In this document: positions 7,233 through 15,749 of the stretch, piece by piece | Layout: every line of letters starts with the position of its first letter | How positions within the stretch are numbered: the stretch's first letter is position 1 | Source: Pandoraea norimbergensis | GTDB taxonomy: Bacteria; Pseudomonadota; Gammaproteobacteria; Burkholderiales; Burkholderiaceae | Direction of reading: 5' to 3' | DNA: 64,000 bases | Assembly (NCBI RefSeq): GCF_001465545.3 | Contig: NZ_CP013480.3 | Coordinates: 62,001 to 126,000 of the forward strand | Notes under the pieces: model-generated | The model's input: the letters and a program-made list of their open reading frames with translations, nothing else | The model's database searches: none | Told to the model about the DNA's origin: nothing | Position numbers and translations under genes: made by a program

Positions 7233-9929
7233 ATGACTCAACCGCTGCTGGCGGCGCACGCCGCAAATTCCTCGTCCACGGATGTCGACGCGCAGGAGAC
7301 GCGCGAGTGGCTAGACGCGCTCGACGGCGTGACGCAATACGAAGGCCGTGCCCGTGCGCACTACCTGATGGATCGCCTCGCCGACTGGGACTTCGAGCGT
7401 CATGGCGATTACCACGGGCGCGTCACGACGGCTTACGTCAATACGATTCCCCGGTCGCGTCAGCCGGACTATCCGGGTGATCTCGCCATCGAGCGACGGC
7501 TCAACGCCTTCATTCGCTGGAACGCGATGGTGATGGTGTTGCGCGCGGGCAAGCACTCGAACGTCGGTGGGCATATTGCGACGTATCAGTCGGCAGCGGT
7601 GCTGTATGACGTGGGCTTCAATCACTTCTTCCGTGGCCGCACCGACACGTTCGACGGCGACATGATCTACATTCAAGGGCACTCCGCGCCCGGCATCTAC
7701 GGCCGCGCGTATCTGGAGGGCCGCATTACCGAGGCGCAGCTCGATGACTTCCGGCGCGAGGCGGGGCGCGATGGTATTTCGTCGTATCCGCATCCCCGGT
7801 TGATGCCTGACTTCTGGCAGTTCCCGACGGTGTCGATGGGGCTCGGGCCCCTCACCGCCGCGTATCAGGCGCGTTTCATGCGCTATCTCGAATACCGCAG
7901 TCTCAAGCCGCATCAGGGCCGCAAGGTCTGGGCGTTTCTCGGTGACGGCGAGATGGATCAGCCGGAGTCGCTGGCCGCGATTTCACTGGGCGGGCGCGAA
8001 CGGCTCGACAACCTGATCTTCGTTGTGAACTGCAACCTGCAACGGCTCGACGGGCCGGTGCGTGGCAACAGCAAAGTCATTCAGGAACTGGAAGGCACCT
8101 TCCGCGCGGCGGGATGGAATGTCATCAAGGTGGTCTGGGGCAGCGGCTGGGATGCCCTGCTCGAAAACGACACGCACGGTCTGCTGCGCGAGCGGATGAT
8201 GGCCTGCGTCGATGGCGACTATCAGACATTCAAGTCGCAAAGCGGTGCCTACGTGCGGGAGCATTTCTTCGGCAAATCGCCTGAGTTGCTGGCGATGGTC
8301 GCGCACCTGAGCGATGACGAAATCTGGCAACTGGCCCGTGGCGGTCACGACGCGCTGAAAGTGCACGCGGCCTACGCGCAGGCGATGCGCACCGAAGGGC
8401 GTCCGACGGTAATTCTCGCAAAGACGGTTAAGGGCTTCGGCATGGGCGAGGCGGGCGAAGGGCAGAACGTCAATCATCAGTTGAAGAAGATGAGCGCCGA
8501 TGCCGTGCGCGCGTTTCGCGATCGCTTCGATTTGCCCGTGCCGGACGATCAGCTCGACGCGATGCCTTATCTCAAGCCGTCGCCGGATAGCCCGGAGGGC
8601 CGATATTTCGCGGCGCGGCTTGCTGCGCAGGGCGGAAACTTGCCCGCACGGTTCGGTCTTCGCGCACCGCTTGCGATCCCGCCGTTGAGTGCTTTCGGCG
8701 GCCAGTTGAAAGACTCCGGCGAGCGTGAATTGTCGACCACGATGGCGTTCGTGCGCATGTTGACCACGCTGCTCAAAGATCCGGAGATCGGCAAGCGTGT
8801 CATTCCCATCGTGCCGGACGAGTCACGCACTTTCGGGATGGAGGGCCTGTTCCGACAGATCGGTATTCACTCGTATCTCGGCCAGCTCTACACGCCGCAG
8901 GACGCCGGGCAGTTGAGCTACTACAAAGAAGCGCGCGACGGTCAGATCTTGCAGGAAGGGATCAATGAATCAGGGGCCATCGCATCGTGGATTGCGGCGG
9001 GCACGTCGTACAGCACGCACGACTTTGCAACGATTCCGTTCTACATCTTCTATTCGATGTTTGGGCTGCAACGGGTCGGTGATCTGGCGTGGGCGGCTGG
9101 CGATGCGCGCACGCGTGGCTTCCTGTTGGGCGCGACCTCCGGGCGCACGACGCTCATGGGCGAAGGGCTGCAACACGACGACGGGCACAGCCACGTGCTG
9201 TCGTCGGTGATTCCGAACTGCGTGTCGTACGACCCGACGTTCCAGTTCGAGCTGGCCGTGATTCTGCAAGACGGCATGCGGCGGATGTATGCGAACGACG
9301 AAGACGTCTATTACTACGTCACGTTGCTCAATGAGAACTACCAGCACCCGGCCATGCCCGAAGGCGCCGAAGCGGGCATTCTCAAAGGGCTGTACCTGTT
9401 GCAGGAAGGCGCTGCGCCCGCGCCCGATGCGCCTCGCGTGCAACTGATGGGCAGTGGCGCGATTCTGCGAGAAGTCATTGCGGCGGGAGAACTGCTGGCG
9501 AAGGACTTCGGCGTGGCGAGCGATGTCTGGAGTGCGACGAGCCTCACCGAAGTGCGACGCGAAGGGCTGGCAGTGGAACGCTGGAATCTGCTGCACCCAT
9601 CGCAAATGCCGCGTGTGCCGTATGTGCAGCAATGTCTCTCCGAGCGGGACGGGCCGTTGGTGGTCGCCACCGACTACATGAAGATCATCGGCGATCAGAT
9701 TCGACCGTTCGTCTCGGACCGACGGTTTGTGACGTTGGGTACGGACGGTTTCGGCCGGTCAGACACGCGCGAATCGCTGCGTGAGTTCTTCGAAGTCGAT
9801 CGGCATTTCATCGTGCTTGCGGCACTTACTGCGCTGGCCGACGAAGGCAAGCTGCCGCGCGAGCGCGCCGCCGAGGCCATCGTCAAATACGGTATCGATC
9901 CGGAGAAGCTGGACCCGGCGTCGGTGTGA
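7233..9929 (+). CDS. Homodimeric 2-oxo-acid dehydrogenase E1 (AceE/MdeB-like)
   Basis: An 898-residue thiamine diphosphate enzyme of the homodimeric pyruvate dehydrogenase E1 family; E. coli AceE is 887. GDGEMDQPES near residue 237 and the following VVNCNLQRLDGPVRGNSK form the TPP-Mg2+ motif. IQGHSAPGIYGRAYLEGR and SSYPHPRLMPDFWQFPTVSMGLGP match AceE blocks, and RTTLMGEGLQHDDGHSH is also family-typical. It decarboxylates a 2-oxo acid and passes the acyl group to an E2 lipoyl domain. No E2 or E3 gene is nearby, so it must borrow subunits or act on another substrate. MdeB, the 2-oxobutyrate dehydrogenase of methionine breakdown, is a related possibility. ATG 7233 follows AGGAGG at 7221-7226. 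Confidence 0.88.
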   Translation: MTQPLLAAHAANSSSTDVDAQETREWLDALDGVTQYEGRARAHYLMDRLADWDFERHGDYHGRVTTAYVNTIPRSRQPDYPGDLAIERRLNAFIRWNAMVMVLRAGKHSNVGGHIATYQSAAVLYDVGFNHFFRGRTDTFDGDMIYIQGHSAPGIYGRAYLEGRITEAQLDDFRREAGRDGISSYPHPRLMPDFWQFPTVSMGLGPLTAAYQARFMRYLEYRSLKPHQGRKVWAFLGDGEMDQPESLAAISLGGRERLDNLIFVVNCNLQRLDGPVRGNSKVIQELEGTFRAAGWNVIKVVWGSGWDALLENDTHGLLRERMMACVDGDYQTFKSQSGAYVREHFFGKSPELLAMVAHLSDDEIWQLARGGHDALKVHAAYAQAMRTEGRPTVILAKTVKGFGMGEAGEGQNVNHQLKKMSADAVRAFRDRFDLPVPDDQLDAMPYLKPSPDSPEGRYFAARLAAQGGNLPARFGLRAPLAIPPLSAFGGQLKDSGERELSTTMAFVRMLTTLLKDPEIGKRVIPIVPDESRTFGMEGLFRQIGIHSYLGQLYTPQDAGQLSYYKEARDGQILQEGINESGAIASWIAAGTSYSTHDFATIPFYIFYSMFGLQRVGDLAWAAGDARTRGFLLGATSGRTTLMGEGLQHDDGHSHVLSSVIPNCVSYDPTFQFELAVILQDGMRRMYANDEDVYYYVTLLNENYQHPAMPEGAEAGILKGLYLLQEGAAPAPDAPRVQLMGSGAILREVIAAGELLAKDFGVASDVWSATSLTEVRREGLAVERWNLLHPSQMPRVPYVQQCLSERDGPLVVATDYMKIIGDQIRPFVSDRRFVTLGTDGFGRSDTRESLREFFEVDRHFIVLAALTALADEGKLPRERAAEAIVKYGIDPEKLDPASV

Positions 9930-9950
9930 CGTGCGGCGCGCCGTCAACAA

Positions 9951-10946
9951 TCACTTTGGCGTTGGCGGCGCTTTACCCGTGGTGGTGACGGAGGCGATAT
10001 AGCGGGCAATCGTGCTCACGACGCCCGGGGCCAATGACAGCGAAGGGTTGCCATAGGTTGCGATGTTGGCAGCACGCTCGCCGGTGGTCACGGTTTTCAG
10101 GACGTGATTGGTGTCGGGGAGCAACGCGAGCGTTGCGGCCGGCTGGGCCTGCTTGAGCCGCTGCGCATCGACCAAGCCGACTTGCAGGTCACGCTCGCCT
10201 TGCACGATGAGGGTGGGCACCCGCACATCGGCAATCAGCTTGGCGGGGTCTTGCGAGAAGAGGCTGATGAGAAAGCCCTGCACGGCCGGTGCGAAAAGCG
10301 GGGCCAGCGGCGCGGGCAGTGTCTTGACGTCCACACGCTCGCCCTTCGTGAGCGAGAGAATGGCCGCGTCACCGGCGTCGGCGATGTGAGCGTTGACGGG
10401 GTTGGCGTGCAACTGTTCACTCAGCACGTCGCCCAGCGGCCGGCCGCCTGTGGATACGAGAATCAGTCCGCAGACGCCGTCCGGATGGCGGGCCGCCGTT
10501 GCCAGCGCCATTAGTCCACCCTCGCTGTGGCCGAGCAGCCAGACGCAACGTGCACTCGTTTGCTGACGGATGGTGTTGACCCACGAGAGGGTGTCTTGCA
10601 CGTAATCGTCGACGGTCACGGCGTTTGGGTTCGCCACGGCTTTTGCGCTGCCGAACAATCCGCGCTTGTCGATGCGAACGGTGGCGATGCGATTCGCGGC
10701 AAGCCCTTCGGCGAGCAGCTTGTACGGCTCAGCCCGCACGCCTAACGGATTGTTGCCGTCACGATCCGTCGGCCCAGAGCCCGGAATGATGAGCACCGTG
10801 GCGATCGGCTGCGCGGGAGATTCGAGCGTGCCCGCGAGCGGCCCTTGCGGCCCGGGGGCCTGTATCTCAGTGGTCGCAGCGTGTGTCATGGTGGCGGCGG
10901 TGGTGATCGAAAGTGCTAACCCGAGAGACAGTGCGGACTTGAGCAT
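9951..10946 (-). CDS. Exported alpha/beta hydrolase
   Basis: A 331-residue serine hydrolase with an N-terminal signal peptide (hydrophobic SALSLGLALSITTAATM, cleavage probably after THA near residue 23), so periplasmic. The nucleophile elbow is GHSEGG near residue 142. VQGERDLQVG and DTNHVLK supply the expected acid and histidine of the triad. IIPGSGPTDRDGNN near residue 53 is the oxyanion-hole HG-like segment common in bacterial YqiA/YfhR-type hydrolases of unknown substrate. It converges on the E1-like gene, leaving a 21-base gap with no terminator hairpin visible. The preceding 165 bases to the beta-lactamase gene hold a GC-rich hairpin and probably its promoter. Confidence 0.82.
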   Translation of the reverse strand: MLKSALSLGLALSITTAATMTHAATTEIQAPGPQGPLAGTLESPAQPIATVLIIPGSGPTDRDGNNPLGVRAEPYKLLAEGLAANRIATVRIDKRGLFGSAKAVANPNAVTVDDYVQDTLSWVNTIRQQTSARCVWLLGHSEGGLMALATAARHPDGVCGLILVSTGGRPLGDVLSEQLHANPVNAHIADAGDAAILSLTKGERVDVKTLPAPLAPLFAPAVQGFLISLFSQDPAKLIADVRVPTLIVQGERDLQVGLVDAQRLKQAQPAATLALLPDTNHVLKTVTTGERAANIATYGNPSLSLAPGVVSTIARYIASVTTTGKAPPTPK

Positions 10947-11064
10947 GACGAAGACATCAACATGACGACGTGACGGAATGCCTCACCAGTCCTCCGGCGG
11001 GCGCGCAGTCGCTATTCGTACCACAGCCATCTGACAACTTCCCCGGCGTCATGCAATCAGGGCA

Positions 11065-11093
11065 CCCCGCGCGCCACGACACAGCGCGCGGGG
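11065..11093 (-). terminator. Hairpin after the beta-lactamase gene
   Basis: CCCCGCGCG at 11065-11073 pairs perfectly with CGCGCGGGG at 11085-11093 over an 11-base loop. It lies 19 bases past the beta-lactamase stop on the minus strand. There is no T-run, so termination is uncertain. Confidence 0.4.
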
Positions 11094-11111
11094 ATGGGGT
11101 TCGACAACGCG

Positions 11112-12317
11112 TCAGCGCGCGTTACCGTCGAGTGTCGACAGAATCTGATGTGCCGCGCGCACGCGCTCCGCGATCGGGAACGCCTTGTTCGCGAGGATCA
11201 CGATGCCCATCTGCTTCGCAGGTACGAACGCGACATACGCGCCGAAGCCGTTGGTCGAACCGGTCTTGTTGACCCAGACGGCGGGCGTCGGGGCGATCGA
11301 CGGCGAGAGTTCGCGCGCCGATGTGGTCTCGTATGCCATCTTCGGACCGTTGCCTGCGAGCAACGAATCCAGCGTGACCGGGTACGGGTACTGCTCCCAG
11401 ATCAGGTCCTGCGTCATCGGGCTGTCGAAGTAGTAGCCGATGCGCGTGTCGTGAATCGCCTGCTGCAACTTGGCGTCACCCACTGGCTTGCCGAGTTGCA
11501 CGCTCACGAAGCGCAACAGGTCGCCCGCCGTAGTGCGCACGCCGTAGGCTTCCGATTCGAGAATGTCCGGTCGGATTCGCACCGGCTTGTCGGTCTTCGA
11601 ATAGCCCCAGGCGTAGTTCGTCATCTGATCGGCGGGCACGTGCAGATAGGTATGCGACAGGCCGAGCGGCGTGAACACGTGCTGGGTCATGAGCGTCGTG
11701 AAATCGCTGCCCATCGAGCGGGAGGTAATCCAGCCCAGCGTGCCGATGCTCACGTTCGAATAGGTGCGCACGGTGCCCGGCGGCTTCGCAGGCTTCCACG
11801 TCTTCAGATAAGCGAGCAGTTGATCGTCATCGCGAATGCCGTCCGGCAGTTGCAGCGGCAGGCTGCCGGCCGTGTGGGTGCCCAGATTGAGCAGCGTGAG
11901 CTCACCGAAGGGTGTACCGGCCAGCGACGGCAGGAAACGGCTGGTTTTGTCGGTGAGCGAGAGCGCGCCCGTGGTTTGCGCGTAGGCGGTGAGCGTCGCA
12001 GTGAAGGTCTTGCTGACGGAGCCGATTTCAAAGAGCGTATCGGCGGTCACCGGCTTGTTTGCTGTCTTGTCGGCGACGCCGTAGTTGAAGACGTACGACT
12101 TGCCGTCAACGATGACGCCGACGGCCATGCCCGGCACGGCATTGTCTTTCATGAGCGATGCGGCGGTCTGGTCGACAAGTTTTTTGATGGCGGCACGTTG
12201 CGGGTCGGCGCCGGGTTGTGCGGCGTAGCTGCCCGCGCTCATGGCCATCCAGCCAATGGCGGCAAGGGTGGCAATCGCCGCAATCGGCGTAAGGAAGGTG
12301 AAATGGCGTTTTTGCAT
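11112..12317 (-). CDS. ampC: Class C beta-lactamase (AmpC family)
   Basis: A 401-residue exported serine beta-lactamase or closely related penicillin-binding enzyme. After a signal peptide of about 33 residues the three active-site motifs are intact: S100-V-S-K103, Y186-S-N188 and K351-T-G353, followed by STNGFGAYVAFVP, as in class C enzymes. It would open the beta-lactam ring in the periplasm, cephalosporins being the usual preferred substrates of the class. ATG 12317 has GGGAGA upstream; the frame is open to about 12527, but that part covers non-coding DNA including a terminator. No ampR regulator is adjacent, so it is not the classical inducible ampR-ampC pair. The substrate range cannot be read from sequence. 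Confidence 0.88.
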   Translation of the reverse strand: MQKRHFTFLTPIAAIATLAAIGWMAMSAGSYAAQPGADPQRAAIKKLVDQTAASLMKDNAVPGMAVGVIVDGKSYVFNYGVADKTANKPVTADTLFEIGSVSKTFTATLTAYAQTTGALSLTDKTSRFLPSLAGTPFGELTLLNLGTHTAGSLPLQLPDGIRDDDQLLAYLKTWKPAKPPGTVRTYSNVSIGTLGWITSRSMGSDFTTLMTQHVFTPLGLSHTYLHVPADQMTNYAWGYSKTDKPVRIRPDILESEAYGVRTTAGDLLRFVSVQLGKPVGDAKLQQAIHDTRIGYYFDSPMTQDLIWEQYPYPVTLDSLLAGNGPKMAYETTSARELSPSIAPTPAVWVNKTGSTNGFGAYVAFVPAKQMGIVILANKAFPIAERVRAAHQILSTLDGNAR

Positions 12318-12632
12318 CGGTCGGGGGTCTCCCTGAAGGCTTGTGCGGCGGGCAATCGACGAAATACGCGACGCCCGTTTGGACTGCGCTAAGCCTAATC
12401 CGAAAGTTGTCGCTGGTCGTTGCCCATGCTGGTAACAGACGTAACCTTTGCAACGCTTGTTTGACATCGGCCGTGGGGCCGTCTGCGCGTTGGCGAAAAA
12501 AAACCGCCCTCTACGGGGCGGCAACACGCTGAATCGATACAGGGGGGGGATTGCATTCAGCGCGGGGGTATCGACGATCCGCCATCAGCCCTGCGCTATC
12601 AGCCAGCGGCCAGTGGCGAATCGATTCATAAG
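12318..12632. other. Intergenic region between ampC and the DUF3331 gene
   Basis: About 315 bases without a convincing gene. It holds the minus-strand terminator at 12496-12521 and must contain the ampC promoter, though no strong -35/-10 pair stands out. A G7 run lies at about 12542-12548. Confidence 0.6.
12496..12521 (-). terminator. Rho-independent terminator of the ndh-DUF3331 operon
   Basis: On the minus strand CCGCCC, a six-base loop and GGGCGG are followed by eight T residues, a classic intrinsic terminator. It ends transcription that comes from the DUF3331 gene, about 110 bases past its stop. Confidence 0.85.
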
Positions 12633-13073
12633 TCAGGCGTCTTGAAGCGCAGGCTCTTCGCGGCGGATCGATTCGGCGGAGATCATCGCGTCGGCGTTGA
12701 GCGGCGGAATATCGCCGAAGAGCGGACGGTAGACAAAATCGCCCACGTCGATCGGGGCACCCGTGAGCGCACAAACGCCGGGGTGATGGGCCTTGCGCAC
12801 GCGCCAGATCTGTGCGCCGTAGTTGCCGCCCATCGCGTCGTTCCACGAGACGGTGATCGTCAGTTCGCTCGCAATTTCGAGCACGCGCACGATCGGTGCG
12901 CGCCGTGTGTACGGAATCACCGGCCGGCACTCGACCGGTTCCGCATCGAGCATGGCCACGGTGTGCTGCCAGACGCCCTTCTTGCGCAATGACGCGCCCG
13001 AGGCACTCGATACGCCGGATGCGCGGCCGCGGCCGCCCCGGTTGCTGCAATTGGTTCTGTTTTCGCTTCGCAT
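12633..13073 (-). CDS. DUF3331 domain protein
   Basis: A 146-residue protein of unknown function. The C-terminal part SWNDAMGGNYGAQIWRVRKAHHPGVCALTGAPIDVGDFVYRPLFGD fits what I remember of DUF3331, a Burkholderiales family in which a C-x-x-(S/T)-G-x-x-I turn resembles a small treble-clef or zinc-ribbon-like fold. Here only one cysteine of that turn is present. The N-terminal 30 residues are basic and Gly/Ser-rich, suggesting disorder or nucleic-acid contact. It begins two bases after the NADH dehydrogenase stop, so the two genes are co-transcribed from the promoter at 14411-14440. I do not assign a function. Confidence 0.7.
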   Translation of the reverse strand: MRSENRTNCSNRGGRGRASGVSSASGASLRKKGVWQHTVAMLDAEPVECRPVIPYTRRAPIVRVLEIASELTITVSWNDAMGGNYGAQIWRVRKAHHPGVCALTGAPIDVGDFVYRPLFGDIPPLNADAMISAESIRREEPALQDA

Positions 13074-13075
13074 AG

Positions 13076-14368
13076 TCAGGCCAGCCGGATGCGCGGCCCG
13101 AGAAGGCCGCCGAGTTTTTCGGCACCCAACAGCGCCGTCGCGCGGGCAACCCCGTGCAGCGCATGTTGATGACGCCGGTACAACATCGCGTGGCTCCACT
13201 GCGCAAAGCGTCCGCGCACGATGCCACCTTTGAAAAAACCAAATCGCCCAAGCGCCCCGAACGCGTTGTAGTCCGAGAGCGATACGAGGGCCCCGTGATC
13301 GCGATAACCGAACGGCGGAATCGCATGACCTTCCAGCCACGCCCCCAGATGCCGGCTCAAATGCGCGGCCTGTTGGGTCGCCACTTGCGCGGTCGGGGGC
13401 AAGGCACGTTCGCCGTCTGCCGGCACGAGCGACGCGCAGTCGCCGACGGCGAAAATGCGCTCGTCCTGTGCGGTCTGCATCGTCGCGCGCACCAAAATCT
13501 GGTTCGCGTGATTGGTGTCGAGCCCGCCGATGCCTTGCAAGAAGTCGGGTGCCTTGACGCCAGCGGCCCACACGAGCAGATCGCCCGGGATCAACTGGCC
13601 GTCGTCACGATAAAAGCCGTCGCGGTCGGCGCACACGATGCGCGTATCGGTCAGCACGCGAAAGCCCAGGCGCTCAAGCTGCGCTTGGGTGGCCGACGAA
13701 ATCTCTGGCGCAAAGGCGCCCAGCACGCGCGAGCCGCTTTCTACGAGTGTGAGTTTCAGACGTTCGCGAATTTGCGGATCGCCGTAGGCCGTGGCCATTT
13801 CGAACATGCGGCTAAGTTCAGCCGCCAGTTCCACGCCCGTGGCGCCGCCGCCCGCGATCACGACACGCAACGCGTCGTCGTTCACGGTGCTGCGTAAGGC
13901 TTCGCAACGCAATGCGGTGTTGAAGGCTTCGGCTTGCGGCTGGCTGTCGATGAAATGACACACGTCGCGCACACCGGGGATGCCGAAATCGTTGGCCTGC
14001 GAGCCGAGGGCCAGCACCAGCGCGTCGTAGGGCACCCGGCGCTCGCCGAGCAGACGCGAGCCGTCCGGCGCGTCCATTTCCCCCAGCACGATCTCGCGGC
14101 TGCGGCGATCCAGCCCGCACATGCGCCCGACCTGATACGTGAAGCCATGGCTGCACGCATGCGCCAGATAGGCGACCTGCGCCCGCGCCACATCGCGGGT
14201 GCCGGCTGCAATGGTGTGCAGCATCGGCTTCCACAGATGCGTGGGGTGGCTGTCGATGAGCGTCACGCGCGCAGCGCCGGTACGACCCAGCGTGCGGCCC
14301 AGGCGGGTCGCCAGCATCAGGCCGGCAACGCCACCACCGACGATCACGATTCGGTTAGCGGAAGACAT
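13076..14368 (-). CDS. ndh: Type II NADH:quinone oxidoreductase (NDH-2)
   Basis: A 430-residue peripheral-membrane flavoprotein that passes electrons from NADH to quinone without pumping protons. It has two dinucleotide-binding folds: IVIVGGGVAGLMLATRLG at the N-terminus for FAD and VVIAGGGATGVELAAELSRMF near residue 165 for NADH. PPTAQVATQQAAHL near residue 325 is the NDH-2 quinone-site motif (AQxAxQ). FAVGDCASL is the FAD-contacting GD motif. ATG 14368 gives normal length (E. coli Ndh 434). It is first in an operon with the DUF3331 gene and is divergent from a TetR regulator, which may sense redox or a quinone-like compound and control it. Confidence 0.9.
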   Translation of the reverse strand: MSSANRIVIVGGGVAGLMLATRLGRTLGRTGAARVTLIDSHPTHLWKPMLHTIAAGTRDVARAQVAYLAHACSHGFTYQVGRMCGLDRRSREIVLGEMDAPDGSRLLGERRVPYDALVLALGSQANDFGIPGVRDVCHFIDSQPQAEAFNTALRCEALRSTVNDDALRVVIAGGGATGVELAAELSRMFEMATAYGDPQIRERLKLTLVESGSRVLGAFAPEISSATQAQLERLGFRVLTDTRIVCADRDGFYRDDGQLIPGDLLVWAAGVKAPDFLQGIGGLDTNHANQILVRATMQTAQDERIFAVGDCASLVPADGERALPPTAQVATQQAAHLSRHLGAWLEGHAIPPFGYRDHGALVSLSDYNAFGALGRFGFFKGGIVRGRFAQWSHAMLYRRHQHALHGVARATALLGAEKLGGLLGPRIRLA

Positions 14369-14410
14369 TTGGGGGGGAAATGTCCAATTCAACAAGTGAT
14401 GAATAAGCGC

Positions 14411-14440
14411 ATAATAGCGACCGTGCCCCCTATGTGTCAA
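14411..14440 (-). promoter_or_regulatory. Predicted sigma-70 promoter of ndh
   Basis: On the minus strand a perfect -35 TTGACA (14435-14440) and a -10 TATTAT (14411-14416) are separated by 18 bases. The -10 lies 42 bases before the ndh start codon. This is the strongest housekeeping-type promoter I can see in the window. Confidence 0.75.
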
Positions 14441-14525
14441 ATGGGGTGTGTCTGGGCAGGCAGGTGCGCGCGGGTCGGTTAGACTTGGTGCATTGCTGTC
14501 GCAAATTCGACCAACCCATCGCTCA

Positions 14526-15185
14526 ATGACTCCGATTAAAGCTGTCTCGCAAGCCGACCTGCCGCGCAAACGTACGCGCGGCCGTCCCACCGATAACTGC
14601 ACGCACGGTGCCGAAGCGTTGTTGCATAACGCCCGGCGGATCTTTGCGCAGCGGGGCTTCTATGCGAGCAGCGTGCGGCAGATTGCCGAGGCGTCGGGGG
14701 TGGATGCGGCGCTGATCGCGCATCATTTCGGCTCGAAAGAGGCGCTCTGGGTGGCGGTGGTCGATCAGATCGCGACGCTCACGCGCTCGCTGATCGACGA
14801 CACGCTGGCGTTGCGCCATGCGCCGATCGAGCCCGCCGAGCGTATCGAACAGGCGGTTCAGCTGTTTGTGGAGGCCGTGTTCGATAACCCGGACATCGGC
14901 ATGTTCTTCTCGACGGCGGCCACCGAAGAAGGCGAACGGCTCGATATCCTCACGCAGCGCCTCGTACGCCCGTATCGCGACGCGATGGTGCCGCTCGTGG
15001 CTGATTGGCTCGTCGCACAAGACCGCCGCGTGGAAGACGCCGATGTGATGTTCTTCATGCTGACCTCGGCGATCAGCAAGACGGTGTCGTATCGCCACAT
15101 GATGGGACCGTTTCTGCCGCCCGAAGGCATGGCCGATCTCAAGCGCACCGTGCTCGACTGCGCGATGGCGCTGATTCGGCAGTAA
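14526..15185 (+). CDS. TetR family transcriptional regulator
   Basis: A 219-residue regulator. The helix-turn-helix is in ARRIFAQRGFYASSVRQIAEASGVDAALIAHHFGSKEALW (about residues 38-77), the standard TetR pattern with the terminal HHFGSKEAL. The C-terminal ligand domain ends in a helix rich in hydrophobics. A basic tail RKRTRGRPTDN precedes the DNA-binding domain. ATG 14526 has a weak ribosome site; the frame is open to 14448, inside the ndh promoter region. Divergent placement from ndh, with a 157-base shared control region, suggests it regulates ndh, itself, or both. Ligand unknown. Confidence 0.88.
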   Translation: MTPIKAVSQADLPRKRTRGRPTDNCTHGAEALLHNARRIFAQRGFYASSVRQIAEASGVDAALIAHHFGSKEALWVAVVDQIATLTRSLIDDTLALRHAPIEPAERIEQAVQLFVEAVFDNPDIGMFFSTAATEEGERLDILTQRLVRPYRDAMVPLVADWLVAQDRRVEDADVMFFMLTSAISKTVSYRHMMGPFLPPEGMADLKRTVLDCAMALIRQ

Positions 15186-15282
15186 TTCGTCAGTCATCCG
15201 GCTGCCATTCGGCGGTCATCCACGCGTCATCGGGCGGTAGCGACGCATGACAGTCGTATCAGTCGTATAAGATATCGGGGCC

Positions 15283-15310
15283 AGGGCCGACGTCCGGCCC
15301 TTTTTCTTTT
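15283..15310 (+). terminator. Rho-independent terminator after the TetR gene
   Basis: AGGGCCG, a five-base loop and CGGCCCT are followed by a T-rich tract (TTTTTCTTTT). It lies about 100 bases past the TetR stop and ends only 11 bases before the ridA start codon, so it also forms the leader of any ridA transcript started further upstream. Confidence 0.8.
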
Positions 15311-15321
15311 ACGGTGCCTCA

Positions 15322-15675
15322 ATGTCGAACGAAATCAAACGTCTGCAAACCAACGCCCGCATGAGCCAGGTGGTGATCGCCAACAACGTGGTGTATCTGG
15401 CGGGCCAAGTGCCGGATACGGCGAACGTTTCGGTGACGCAGCAAACGACGGAAATTCTCACGCGCATCGACAAGCTGCTGGCCTCGGCCGGTGTCGACAA
15501 GACCCGCCTGCTCACCGCCAACATCTGGCTGTCGGACGCCAAGCACTTCGCCGAATTCAACGCCGTGTGGGACGCCTGGGTGCCTGAAGGCCACGCGCCG
15601 ACGCGCGCTTGCGTGCAGTCGCCGCTGATGCGTGCTGGTCTCGAAGTCGAGATCGCCGTCACCGCGCTGGCGTAA
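15322..15675 (+). CDS. ridA: RidA family protein (reactive imine/enamine deaminase)
   Basis: A 117-residue protein of the YjgF/YER057c/UK114 family. These trimeric enzymes hydrolyse 2-iminoacids or enamines made by PLP or flavin amino-acid enzymes. VVYLAGQVPD and HAPTRACVQSPLMRAGLEVEIAVTALA contain the conserved arginine (R of TRA) and the closing glutamate (EVEI) that hold the substrate carboxylate. ATG 15322 is the only sensible start. The next gene encodes a DadA-like amino-acid dehydrogenase whose direct product is an imino acid, which makes a functional pair: oxidation, then imine clearance. The two genes are 74 bases apart. Confidence 0.9.
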   Translation: MSNEIKRLQTNARMSQVVIANNVVYLAGQVPDTANVSVTQQTTEILTRIDKLLASAGVDKTRLLTANIWLSDAKHFAEFNAVWDAWVPEGHAPTRACVQSPLMRAGLEVEIAVTALA

Positions 15676-15749
15676 GTTTCACCCACGTGGCTCACTTCGG
15701 TGGGCCACATTGCTTCTCCCCCTCTCCTTCCTTTTCTCCCCCCTTCCCT

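Noticed and set aside
11094..12392. A 432-codon plus-strand frame opposite ampC
   Set aside because: The minus-strand frame has all three beta-lactamase motifs. The plus-strand frame has none and is Arg-rich.
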